Shown: positions 1-8,023 of the stretch, in pieces
Position numbering within the stretch: position 1 is the stretch's first letter
Layout of the letters: each line of letters opens with the position of its first letter
Source: JALOKP01 sp963800865
GTDB taxonomy: Bacteria > Acidobacteriota > Polarisedimenticolia > J045
Direction: 5' to 3'
Length of the DNA stretch: 64,000 nucleotides
Assembly (NCBI GenBank): GCA_963800865.1
Contig: CAWDCL010000004.1
Span: 620,001 to 684,000, forward strand
Notes under the pieces: model-generated
What the model saw: only the letters and a program-made list of their open reading frames with translations
Told to the model about the DNA's origin: nothing
The model's database searches: none
Position numbers and translations under genes: made by a program

Positions 1-1046
1 CGAACTTGCCGGCCGCGCTGGACCACCAGCCGGCGCCGGTCCAGGACGCCGCGGCCGTTCTCGCCCAGCCGCTCGTCGAGGAAGCTGGCGCGGCCCTTGG
101 CGTCGACCATCATGTTCTCGAGCAGCGTGCTCTTGTGGGCCAGCGCGTGGTACATCGCCTCCTGCAGCTTGATGTCGACGTCGGTCTTGACGTAGAAGTT
201 CTGCTCGGTGCCGAACGACGAGCCGTCGCGCCGCAGCCAGACGATGTCGTCCTGCGCGACCCAGGTCCCCTCGCCCTGGTCGGGGTCGAGGCCGAGCTGG
301 TGGCAGGACCAGGTCGACTTGCCGGTGGCGGTCAGGCCGAACATGAAGACGCCGAAGGTCTTGAGCTTGCCCGCCTTCGCGTCGCGCGCGCGGACGACCT
401 TGGTCCCGGCGTGCAGGCCCAGCATCCCGCGCTCGTCGGCGCGGTACATCCCCTGGCGCAGGAACCCCTTCTTGCACTCGCCGGTGTAGTCCGAGCCCAG
501 CGCGATGTTGATGTCGTGCTCGGGGAGCGACAGGATCTGCATCCGGACCGGGTGCTCTTCCGGGATGTCGATCATGATGAACTCCGGCCCGGGCCGGCCC
601 GGCCGGACGTCGTTCATCGTGCAGCCCCACATGTAGGCCAGGCGCGCGTTCTTGGGGTCGGCGACCGAGACGTAGAGGTTGCAGATCGGGTTGAACTCGG
701 GGTTGTCGCCCATCTGCCGCCGGATGTGGACGAAGGGCAGCGTCCGGATCAGCTGCAGCACCTTGTGCAGTTGATCGGGCGAGCGCTCGGCCAGCTGGAG
801 CTGGAGCTTGCTGGCCCGCGGCAGCCAGACCTGGGAGCTGCCGAGGAAGAGCGTCCGCGCCGCCATCCGCGAGGAGATCGCCGAGTACCAGACGTGGGAG
901 CCGTCGGCGGTCCGGCGGGCGAAGGGGAGGGCCATCCGCCGCAGCTGGCGCATCGAGACGTGCCGGATGTTCGGGCCGTCGAGGCTGCTCCTCAGGTTGT
1001 CGGCGAATCGCCTGTAGACATCGGGATCGTACGGGCCGCTTGCCAT
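1..1046 (-). CDS. pckA: Divergent ATP-type phosphoenolpyruvate carboxykinase, 3' end missing
   Basis: Probable PEP carboxykinase (oxaloacetate + ATP to PEP, gluconeogenesis), about 348 residues visible before the window edge cuts the C-terminus. It begins at an ATG at 1046 with GAGAGG upstream. The order of motifs matches PckA: CKKGF near residue 195 (family MKKGMF, metal/substrate lysines), a P-loop FGLTATGKSTWS near 237 (family FGLSGTGKTTLS), AQDD near 262 (family GDDEH, kinase 2) and LLENMMV. Several normally invariant residues differ: the P-loop reads TATGKST, the GDDEH glycine and histidine are replaced, and the EGGCYAK segment reads EQNFYVK. The lysines and the two aspartates survive, so catalysis is plausible but not assured. 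It is divergent from the flotillin gene. A non-canonical PEPCK-fold kinase is the alternative. Confidence 0.72.
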   Translation of the reverse strand, partial: MASGPYDPDVYRRFADNLRSSLDGPNIRHVSMRQLRRMALPFARRTADGSHVWYSAISSRMAARTLFLGSSQVWLPRASKLQLQLAERSPDQLHKVLQLIRTLPFVHIRRQMGDNPEFNPICNLYVSVADPKNARLAYMWGCTMNDVRPGRPGPEFIMIDIPEEHPVRMQILSLPEHDINIALGSDYTGECKKGFLRQGMYRADERGMLGLHAGTKVVRARDAKAGKLKTFGVFMFGLTATGKSTWSCHQLGLDPDQGEGTWVAQDDIVWLRRDGSSFGTEQNFYVKTDVDIKLQEAMYHALAHKSTLLENMMVDAKGRASFLDERLGENGRGVLDRRRLVVQRGRQV

Positions 1047-1126
1047 GCAAGGACCTCTCGGGACAGCGGGCGGAAATCGGATGTTAGTCGGTCCGGAGCG
1101 CCGAGGGCAAGCGAAGGCGGGCCCGG

Positions 1127-1155
1127 TTGTAGTCCCCTGCCGATTGTCCTATGGT
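1127..1155 (+). promoter_or_regulatory. Candidate sigma-70 promoter of the flotillin gene
   Basis: TTGTAG at 1127-1132 and TATGGT at 1150-1155 are separated by 17 bp in the 144-bp gap between the divergent genes. A start about 7 bp downstream would leave a leader of about 29 nt that contains the GGAGGAG ribosome site at 1181. Found by eye only. Confidence 0.4.
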
Positions 1156-1190
1156 GGGTCCCCCTACCCAGCACGGACTCGGAGGAGTCC

Positions 1191-2567
1191 ATGCCCCTCA
1201 CCTGGATCCTGGTCGGCGCGGCCGGCGTCGTCATCGCCACGGCCGCCGCGGCCGCTTTCTATCGCCTCAGGAACTACCGGAAGGCGGGCCCGAACCAGGT
1301 GCTCGTCATCTCCGGGCGTCCGTCGACCCTGACGGACGCCGAGGGACGGACCCGAACGGTCGGCTACCGGCTCCAGATCGGCGGCGGCACCTTCGTGCGG
1401 CCGCTGGCGGAGACGGTGGACGTCCTGCCGCTCGAGGTCTTCTCGATCTCGGTGAAGGCGCCGGACGTCATCACCTCGCAGGGGGTGCTGATCTCGGCCG
1501 ACGCCCAGGCGCAGGTCAAGGTCTCCTCCGAGGAGGGGGACCTGCACCGCGCGGTCGAGAACTTCCTGTCCCGCGGCGCGTCCGGCATCACCTACGTCGC
1601 GCAGGAGGTCCTGGAAGGGCACCTGCGCTCGGTGCTGGGCGGGATGACCGTCGAGGAAATCTACACCGGGCGCGAGCAGGTCGCGGAGCGCCTGCGCCGG
1701 CAGGCCGATCCGGACTTCCGGCGGCTGGGGCTGGAGCTGGTCTCCTTCTCGCTCAAGGACGTGGCCGACGCCCAGGGCTACATCGCCGCGATCGGCGCCC
1801 GCCGCCTCGCGGAGATCAAGCGCGACGCGGCGATCGTCCAGGCCGAGACCGAGCGCGACGCGGCGATCAACGCCGCCGAGGCCCGCAAGGAAGGCGACGT
1901 GGCACGGCTGCGCGCCGAGGCCGAGCTGGCCGAGGCGACGCGCGACTTCGAGATGCGGCGGGCCGACTACCAGGCCGACGTCAACACGAAGCGGGCGCAC
2001 GCCGACCTGGCCTACGACCTCGAGCGCGCGAAGGGCGAGCTGGTCCTGCGGCAGGAGGAGTACCGCGTCCGGCTGACCGAGAAGGAGCTGGCGGCCAAGG
2101 TCGAGCAGGCCGAGGTCGTGCGCCGCGAGCAGGAGCTGGAGGCGAACGTCAAGCGGCCGGCCGAGGCGATGCAGTTCCAGGCGCGGCTGGAGGCGGAGAC
2201 CGACGCCTACCGGAAGGAGCTGGAGGCCAAGGGGCGCGCCGCCGGCGTGCGGCTGGAGGGGGCCTCGCAGGCCGAGGCGATCGCGGCGAAGGGGAAGGCG
2301 GAAGCCGACGCGATGCGCCAGAAGGCGGAGTCGTGGAAGCAGTACAACGACGCCGCGCTGGCCGAGATGGTCGTGAATATCCTGCCCGAGCTGGCGAAGA
2401 ACATCGCCGAGCCGCTCTCCAAGGTGGAGAAGATCATCATGGTCGGCGACGACGCCGGCGTGCCGAAGATCACCGGGCAGGTGGCCCAGGTCGTCGCGCA
2501 GCTGCCGACCGTCGTCGAGGCGCTGACCGGCCTGAAGCTCAGCGACCTGATCAAAAAGAAAACGTAG
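1191..2567 (+). CDS. Flotillin-like SPFH domain membrane protein
   Basis: 458-residue flotillin-type protein, expected to scaffold ordered membrane microdomains. An N-terminal hydrophobic segment (residues 4-25) anchors it; an SPFH/band-7 domain follows to about residue 200 (ADAQAQVKVS, VAQEVLEGHLRSVLGGMTVEEIY, GLELVSFSLKDV). A long Ala/Glu/Arg coiled coil covers about 205-400, and the C-terminal oligomerisation region ends LSDLIKKKT. ATG 1191 is preceded by a strong GGAGGAG. The TAG stop lies inside the first bases of a dispersed palindromic repeat, so the repeat supplies the stop codon. No NfeD-type partner gene is adjacent, which is common but not universal for flotillins. Confidence 0.9.
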   Translation: MPLTWILVGAAGVVIATAAAAAFYRLRNYRKAGPNQVLVISGRPSTLTDAEGRTRTVGYRLQIGGGTFVRPLAETVDVLPLEVFSISVKAPDVITSQGVLISADAQAQVKVSSEEGDLHRAVENFLSRGASGITYVAQEVLEGHLRSVLGGMTVEEIYTGREQVAERLRRQADPDFRRLGLELVSFSLKDVADAQGYIAAIGARRLAEIKRDAAIVQAETERDAAINAAEARKEGDVARLRAEAELAEATRDFEMRRADYQADVNTKRAHADLAYDLERAKGELVLRQEEYRVRLTEKELAAKVEQAEVVRREQELEANVKRPAEAMQFQARLEAETDAYRKELEAKGRAAGVRLEGASQAEAIAAKGKAEADAMRQKAESWKQYNDAALAEMVVNILPELAKNIAEPLSKVEKIIMVGDDAGVPKITGQVAQVVAQLPTVVEALTGLKLSDLIKKKT

Positions 2568-2631
2568 GGGCCGCCCTCTGTGGCGGCCCTCACGTCGGGC
2601 CTTTCGGGCCGGCACAGAGGCCGGCCCCTAC
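2564..2631. repeat. Dispersed GC-rich palindromic repeat, copy 1
   Basis: Two inverted arms: GTAGGGGCCGCCCTCTGTGG on the left and an arm ending CCGGCCCCTAC on the right, separated by a GGGCC-TTTC-GGGCC mini-hairpin. The left arm is degenerate compared with other copies at 7880, 12504 and 14863. Its first bases include the flotillin stop codon. It could act as a terminator between the flotillin and aminotransferase genes. Confidence 0.8.
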
Positions 2632-2671
2632 GGGCGGCGAAACGAATCGGGGCCGCCCGCGTGGATGACCG

Positions 2672-5003
2672 ATGCTGACGGAACGCGTCAACCGGATTGC
2701 CCTGTCGCCGACGCTCAAGCTCTCGCAGCGCGCGGCGAAGATGAAGGCCCAGGGGGTCGACGTCGTCGACTTCACGATCGGCGAGCCCGACTTCCCGTCG
2801 CCCGAGGCGGCGAAGCAGCGCGGTCAAGGCCGCGCTCGACGCCAACTTCACCAAGTACGTCCACCCCGACGGGATCCTCGAGCTGCGCCAGGCGATCGCC
2901 GAGAAGCTGCGCCGCGACAACGGGCTGTCCTACGAGACCGACGAGATCATCGTCAGCCCCGGCGCCAAGAACTCGATCTACAACGTCGTCCTGTCGCTGT
3001 TCGGGCCGGGGGACGACGTGCTGATCCCGGCCCCGTTCTGGGTCTCCTACCCGGACCAGGTCGTGCTCTCCGGCGCCAACCCGGTCCTGTTGCGCACCCG
3101 CGAGCAGGAGGGCTTCAAGCTGATGCCCTCCGACCTCGCCGCGGCGGTGACCCCCAACACCAAGGGGATCATCCTCAACTACCCGAGCAACCCGACCGGG
3201 GCGCTCTACTCCCGGGCCGAGCTGGCCGCGCTGGCCGAGATCTGCGTCAAGGAAGGGATCTGGATCATCAGCGACGAGATCTACGAGAAGCTGATCTACG
3301 GCGGGCAGCGCTTCGTCTCGATCGCCTCGATCGACGAGCGCGTCAAGAAGATCACGATCGTCATCAACGGCTTCTCCAAGGCCTTCTCGATGACCGGCTG
3401 GCGGCTGGGCTACGCTGCCGGCCCGAAGGAAGTGATCGCCGCCTGCTCCAAGGTCCAGTCGCACACCACCTCGGGCGCGACCTCCTTCGCCCAGAAGGGG
3501 GCGCTCGAGGCGCTGCGCAGCTCGCAGATGGACGTCGAGCGGATGCGCCAGGAGTTCGAGCGGCGCAAGAACGCGGTCCTCTACCGGCTGCGCGCGATTC
3601 CCGGCGTGTCGGTCGCGTCGCCCGACGGCGCGTTCTACGCCTTCCCGAACGTCACCCGCTACCTCGACAAGGAGTTCGGCGGCGCCCCGGTGCGCAACAC
3701 CTACGGGCTGGCCTACTACCTGCTCAAGGAAGCGCGCGTCGCGGTCGTCCCGGGCGAGGCGTTCGGCAGCCCCGAGCACATCCGGATCTCGTTCGCGACC
3801 TCGATGGACCGGATCGACGAGGGGATGAAGCGGTTCGCCGCGGGCCTGGCGCGGCTCGAGTCGCCGCGCCGGCTGCGCCCGCGCCAGCTCAACAACGTGC
3901 TGACGAAGGTCTCGCGCTACGCCGAGGTGCGCGCGGTGCCGTCGATCGACGAGCGCAATACGCTGCTGGCCGAGGCCGAGCGGCACCTGCCGGCAGACTC
4001 CTACTTCGAGTGGAACGCCGCGATCGGCGGCGTGGTGGTCCAGCTGCGCACCAACTCGCCGCACCTGGCCGACTTTTTCCAGGAGAACTTCTACCCCGCG
4101 CCGCTCGAAGGGGACATCGCGCCGCACGCCGTGATCTACGCGGTCAAGGACATGCCGGGCCGCGAGCCGTCGGCGCTCCTGAGCCTGCCGACCGCGACCG
4201 CCTTCGCCTTCAACACCGCCTTCTACGGCCAGGTCCGGACACTGGCGCTGGTCCTGGCCGCGGACGCCGCGACCCGCATCAGCGGCGCGCTGTTCGTCCA
4301 CGCCGCGGCGATCGACCGCGGCGGCCGCGGCGCGCTGCTCTGGGGGATGCCGGGATCGGGCCGGACCGGGCTGCTGGCCGAGCTGCTGCGCGAGGACGGC
4401 GTCAAGCTGGTCGGCAACGACGCGCTGCTGGTCCGGATGTCGGGCGCCGACGCGCTGGTCGACCTGGTCGAGCGCAAGCTCTACCTCAAGGCCAAGTGGG
4501 GCCAGCACTTCCCCGAGATCGAGAAGCTGCTGGACCGGGCCAAGCTGGAGAACCTGGTCACGACCCACGACCAGTGCACGGTCGAGTACTGCCCGATCGC
4601 GCAGGAGTGCACGCTCGATCGCGGAGCGGCGGCGTGCCTGGCGGCGTCGGGGAGCGGCCGGATCCTGCTCGACCCGGCCTGGCTCGGCGGCGGGCGGCAG
4701 CACGTGCGCCGCACCGTCGGCCGGCTCGCGGTGCTGCTGGCCAAGGACCCCGCGCTGCCGTCGGTGCAGGAACTGTCGCCGCGCGACGCGGCGCGCTACC
4801 TGTCGGGCGGCCAGCTCCCTGGTTCGCGCGGACCGGCCATCCCGTACCTGAACCCGCACCTCGTCGGCGTCGACGCCGCACGGAACGAGGCGCTGCGCGC
4901 GCAGTACGAGCGGCTGTTCGCCTGCACGCGGCCGGTCGTCGTCAACAGCGGGGTGGGCTCGCGCGAGGCGATCGCGCGGCGCGTGCTCGAACTGCTCGGG
5001 TAG
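2672..5003 (+). CDS. Aspartate aminotransferase fused to HprK/PEPCK-like P-loop domain, frameshifted near the 5' end
   Basis: Residues 1 to about 393 are a class I PLP aminotransferase: GEPDF near 36, NYPSNPTG, SDEIYE, and the PLP lysine in FSKAFSMTGWRLG near residue 236. The same frame then runs on for about 380 residues with no stop and no internal ribosome site. This part has a P-loop-like GMPGSGRTG near 560 (Walker lysine replaced by Arg), VGNDALLV (kinase-2-like), a Cys cluster CTVEYCPIAQEC near 633, and NPHLVGVDAARNE near 726, resembling HPr-kinase-related/PEPCK-fold proteins. One extra base near 2819, between AAKQ and AVKAALDANF, breaks the frame; corrected length is about 776 aa. The neighbouring gene at 1-1046 also has a PEPCK fold. 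Aminotransferase call is firm; the C-terminal function is unknown. Confidence 0.82.
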
Positions 5004-5054
5004 CGGGAGAGAGCGGGAGAGAGCGGGACCGGCAACCGCAGGCCGGTCGGCCCG

Positions 5055-5921
5055 TCAGTCGACGGGGATCCGCCGGCTGGAAACCGGCCGCGGATCCCGG
5101 AAGCTCCTCGGCTCCGAGCCGTTGCTGGTCGCCTTCGCCAGCCGGCGGCGCAGGCGCACGATCGCTTCCTCTTCGATCTGCCGGGCCCGCTCGCGCGAGA
5201 GCCCGAGCATCTCGCCCAGCTCCTGGAACGTCATCGCCGGGCGGCCGTCGAGGCCGAAGCGGTTCAGGATGATGACCCGCTGGCGCTCGGAGAGCAGCGC
5301 GACCTCGCGCCGTACCAGCGACCGCACGCGAACCCGGTCGACCACATCCTCGGGCGACGGGGAGCGGGGGCAGGCCAGCCGGTCGAGCACCGTCAGGCCG
5401 CCCTCGGCGGAGGCGTCCTGGTCGAGCGAGAGCACGCGCGGTTCCCCGCCGCTGCGGTGCACCACGGTCGCCTCGGTCAGCCCGGCCCGCAGCGCCAGCT
5501 CCTCGACCGTCGGAGCGCGTCCCAGCTCCGAGCGCATCGACTCCTCGATCTGCCGCAGGTCGCGCCGCCGCTCGCGCGCGTAGCGCGTCAGGCGCACGGA
5601 GCGCCCCTCGCGGCAGAGGTAATCGAGGATCCGCTTCCTGATCCACCACGCGGCGTAGGTCAGGAACTTGACCTCGTGCGACGGGTCGTAGCGGTGGGCC
5701 GCCTCGACGAGGCCCATGTTCCCTTCGGCGAGCAGGTCCTCGAACGGGATCTCGCGGGACTGGAACTCACAGGCGACCTGGACCACGAAGAACAGGTGCG
5801 GTTCGACGAGTTCGCGCACCCGGGCACGGTCGATCGGGCCCTCGTGCGCGGTGAGCATCGGCAGCGAGGCGGGGCGCTCCTCGCGTTGCACGCGCCGCGC
5901 ATCCTCGAGGTAGTGCGACAC
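5055..5921 (-). CDS. Sigma-70 family RNA polymerase sigma factor (RpoD/RpoS-like, regions 1.2-4)
   Basis: Primary-like alternative sigma factor of about 288 residues. Region 1.2-like VSHYLEDARRV is followed by region 2 (DLLAEGNMGLVEAAHRYDP, then KFLTYAAWWIRKRILDY, the core-binding and -10 recognition helices), region 3 (LGRAPTVEELALRAGL) and region 4 with its helix-turn-helix (MTFQELGEMLGLSRERARQ). I chose the GTG at 5921 because the 37 codons upstream back to an ATG at 6032 are Arg/Ser/Gly-rich and unlike sigma factors; the longer form is the alternative. It lacks the large non-conserved region of a housekeeping RpoD, so it is probably a group 2 stress or stationary-phase factor. Same strand as mqnA, 123 bp downstream of it. 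Confidence 0.88.
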   Translation of the reverse strand: MSHYLEDARRVQREERPASLPMLTAHEGPIDRARVRELVEPHLFFVVQVACEFQSREIPFEDLLAEGNMGLVEAAHRYDPSHEVKFLTYAAWWIRKRILDYLCREGRSVRLTRYARERRRDLRQIEESMRSELGRAPTVEELALRAGLTEATVVHRSGGEPRVLSLDQDASAEGGLTVLDRLACPRSPSPEDVVDRVRVRSLVRREVALLSERQRVIILNRFGLDGRPAMTFQELGEMLGLSRERARQIEEEAIVRLRRRLAKATSNGSEPRSFRDPRPVSSRRIPVD

Positions 5922-6044
5922 GAGTCGCCGCGAAGACCGCCGCCCTGCCGACGGAGTGCCGAAGCTCAAGAGCCCCCTCCCGTTCCGCTTCGAAGGAGAA
6001 CCGACCCCTCGAAGGGCTTCCCGTCCTGCCAACCCCGCGGCAGT

Positions 6045-6953
6045 CTACTCGCGCCCGGGGTGCCAGGGAAGGGGAGAGCGGGTGACACCGGTGTGAGAAT
6101 CGATGTCGACGCGGCGTGCGGCGGCGGCGACCAAACAGCCGCTCGCTGCCCCGAGCCGAAGAAAAGCCAGGTGCGCCGGCTGAGGGAGTAAGCCCTGCGC
6201 GTGGGCCGCGTTCCGGAGCGCGTTCCAGCCCTCGAGCTGGCGCCGCCCGAGGCGGTAAGCCATGCCGTTCAGCCCTGCCTGCGCGCGTTCGAGCGCGATG
6301 CCGCGCGCCGGGCCCAGCGCGGCGATCGCACCCAGGTCGCGGCGCCCTCGCGTGCGCGCGGCGTGCATTAACCCGTATGTTCGTCGGTCGATAGCTCCGG
6401 GTCTCGCGGCCCAGGCCCACCAGACCATCGGCAGCCCGGTCAGCTCGGTCCAGGCCGCGCCGAGGTTCAGCGGAGGCGGCGAGTGCCGGCCGGCCACGGC
6501 CTCGAGGCGCCACGCGTCGTCGCCCGCGACGAGCACCGCGCCGTGCGCCACCAGCGCCGCCTCCGGCGGTCCCGGCCAGGGCTCGATCGCCACCGCGCGG
6601 CCGCCCGACGCGAAGAGCGTCGCGGCGACCAGCTCCGCCGCGTGGCCCGGCGCCGTCGAGACGATCCGGCGGACCTCCGCGAGCGGCACGCGCAGGTGCA
6701 GGATCGCGTCCGCGGGGCCTTCGCTCGCGACCGCGAGACCCGGCACGACCTCGACCGCGTCCGCGCGCCGCGCGATCTCGGAAGCCGGGAGCAGCGCCAG
6801 GTCGAGCGTCCCCTCGTCGAGGCGGCGCGCCAGCTCGAGCGGCGGCGCGATCGACAACTCGAATGGACCGTCAGCGGCGGGAGCGTCGAGCCCGCAGATC
6901 AGCGGGGCGGCGGCGAGGTCGCCCGGCGCTCCCGCACGCCAGCGCACCGGCAT
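6045..6953 (-). CDS. mqnA: Chorismate dehydratase MqnA (futalosine menaquinone pathway)
   Basis: 302-residue MqnA/MqnD-fold protein that would dehydrate chorismate to 3-enolpyruvylbenzoate, the first step of the futalosine route to menaquinone. Family features in order: PLICGL near 17, a substrate-binding LDLALLPASEIAR near 51, the REV/STAPGHAAELVAA helix, AVLVAGDDA near 139, and NLGAAWTELTGLPMVWWAWA near 162. Length fits the family (about 270-300). Gly/Ala-rich and somewhat divergent, so an MqnA-like periplasmic binding-fold protein of other function is possible. It follows the metallophosphoesterase gene by 13 bp on the same strand. Menaquinone would be the electron donor for the complex III operon at 42299. 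Confidence 0.82.
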   Translation of the reverse strand: MPVRWRAGAPGDLAAAPLICGLDAPAADGPFELSIAPPLELARRLDEGTLDLALLPASEIARRADAVEVVPGLAVASEGPADAILHLRVPLAEVRRIVSTAPGHAAELVAATLFASGGRAVAIEPWPGPPEAALVAHGAVLVAGDDAWRLEAVAGRHSPPPLNLGAAWTELTGLPMVWWAWAARPGAIDRRTYGLMHAARTRGRRDLGAIAALGPARGIALERAQAGLNGMAYRLGRRQLEGWNALRNAAHAQGLLPQPAHLAFLRLGAASGCLVAAAARRVDIDSHTGVTRSPLPWHPGRE

Positions 6954-6966
6954 CGCGCTCGCGGCC

Positions 6967-7848
6967 TCAGGCGGGATGGAGCGTGAAGTGCGTGATCTCC
7001 GGCCGCACGCCGAAGCGCACGCGCCGGTTGTATCCGAGGCCGCGGTTCGTGTAGACGAGGTGGCCGCCCGTGTTCACCAGGCCGCTCGTGAAGCGCTCGT
7101 CCTCGCACGGGACGTAGGGCACGCCGACGAGCGGCAGGCTGATCTGCCCGCCGTGGGTGTGCCCGAACAGCGCCAGCTCGAAGCGCTGGTGCTGGATCGC
7201 CGCGAAGGCGTCGGGGTTGTGACCCAGCACGATCCGCGCGCGGCCGGCGTCGGCGTTGCCCGGCAGGCTGCGGAACGCCGCCTCCGGATCGAACGGTTTC
7301 TTCCAGAAGTCGTCGAGGCCCAGCAACTCGATCTCGCCCGCCCCGCCGCGCGGCGCGACGACCCGCCCGCGATCGACCAGCAGCTCGATCCCGACGCGCG
7401 CGAGCTGTTCGCCCAGCAGCTGGTCGCCGTGCGGCAGCCCGGCCGCGACCTGGCGGTACCAGTGGTCGTAGTCGTGGTTCCCTGTCGACGCGAAGACGGG
7501 CGCGACCTGGGCCAGCGGCGCCAGCTCGTCGGCGACGAGCCGGAAGCAGTCGGTGTCGCCGGAGATGAAGTCGCCGGTGATGACGACCAGTTCGGGTTGG
7601 AGCGCCATCACGCGCTCGACCGCCTCGCGGACGAAGGGGCCGCTGACGATGTCGGAGCGGTGGATGTCGGAGAGCTGCACGACCGACAGGCCGGAGAGCC
7701 CGGCCGGCAGGCCCGGGATCGCGAGCGCGTGCTGCCAGACCTGGATCCAGGTCGGCTCGACCGCCACGGCGTAGACCGCCGTGCTGCTGGTCACCAGGCC
7801 CGCCGGGACTGCGGCGGCGGCCATCTTCAGGAAGTCCCGTCGGTGCAT
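6967..7848 (-). CDS. Tat-exported calcineurin-like metallophosphoesterase (YaeI-like)
   Basis: Phosphoesterase of 293 residues with the full metal-site series: QLSDIHRSD, VITGDFISGD, STGNHDYDHW, LGHNPDAF and LFGHTHGGQI. The N-terminus MHRRDFLKMAAAAVPAG is a twin-arginine signal, so the folded enzyme is exported. I start at the ATG at 7848, which has GAGGT about 8 bases upstream; an in-frame start 24 bp upstream would bury the Tat motif. The closest known relatives are the YaeI/YkuE group that act on lipid-linked phosphates or cell-surface substrates; the actual substrate cannot be read from the sequence. Likely co-transcribed with mqnA. Confidence 0.88.
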   Translation of the reverse strand: MHRRDFLKMAAAAVPAGLVTSSTAVYAVAVEPTWIQVWQHALAIPGLPAGLSGLSVVQLSDIHRSDIVSGPFVREAVERVMALQPELVVITGDFISGDTDCFRLVADELAPLAQVAPVFASTGNHDYDHWYRQVAAGLPHGDQLLGEQLARVGIELLVDRGRVVAPRGGAGEIELLGLDDFWKKPFDPEAAFRSLPGNADAGRARIVLGHNPDAFAAIQHQRFELALFGHTHGGQISLPLVGVPYVPCEDERFTSGLVNTGGHLVYTNRGLGYNRRVRFGVRPEITHFTLHPA

Positions 7849-7879
7849 CGACCTCACATCCGGAGCTGACACGCCAAAT

Positions 7880-7928
7880 GTAGGGGCCGGCCTCTGTGCC
7901 GGCCCGCCCGGCCTCTGTGCCGGCCCGC
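7880..7928. repeat. Dispersed GC-rich palindromic repeat, copy 2 (direct-duplicated half)
   Basis: Starts GTAGGGGCCGGCCTCTGTGC and contains the core CCGGCCTCTGTGCCGGCCCG twice in the same orientation instead of the usual inverted pair. It sits between the divergent metallophosphoesterase and protease genes, so here it cannot simply be a terminator. Confidence 0.75.
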
Positions 7929-8023
7929 AGTACGTCTCCCAAGCCGGGATGATTCTAGGCTCCCCGCACGGATGCGGCGAGCTTGCTCTGCGTGACGCTT
8001 GCCTGTACTTCCTGATCCACAGA

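Noticed and set aside
5003..5050. Second copy of the 57370 inverted-repeat element after the aminotransferase fusion
   Set aside because: Only a loose GGGACCGGCAACCGC similarity without paired arms; too degenerate to call.
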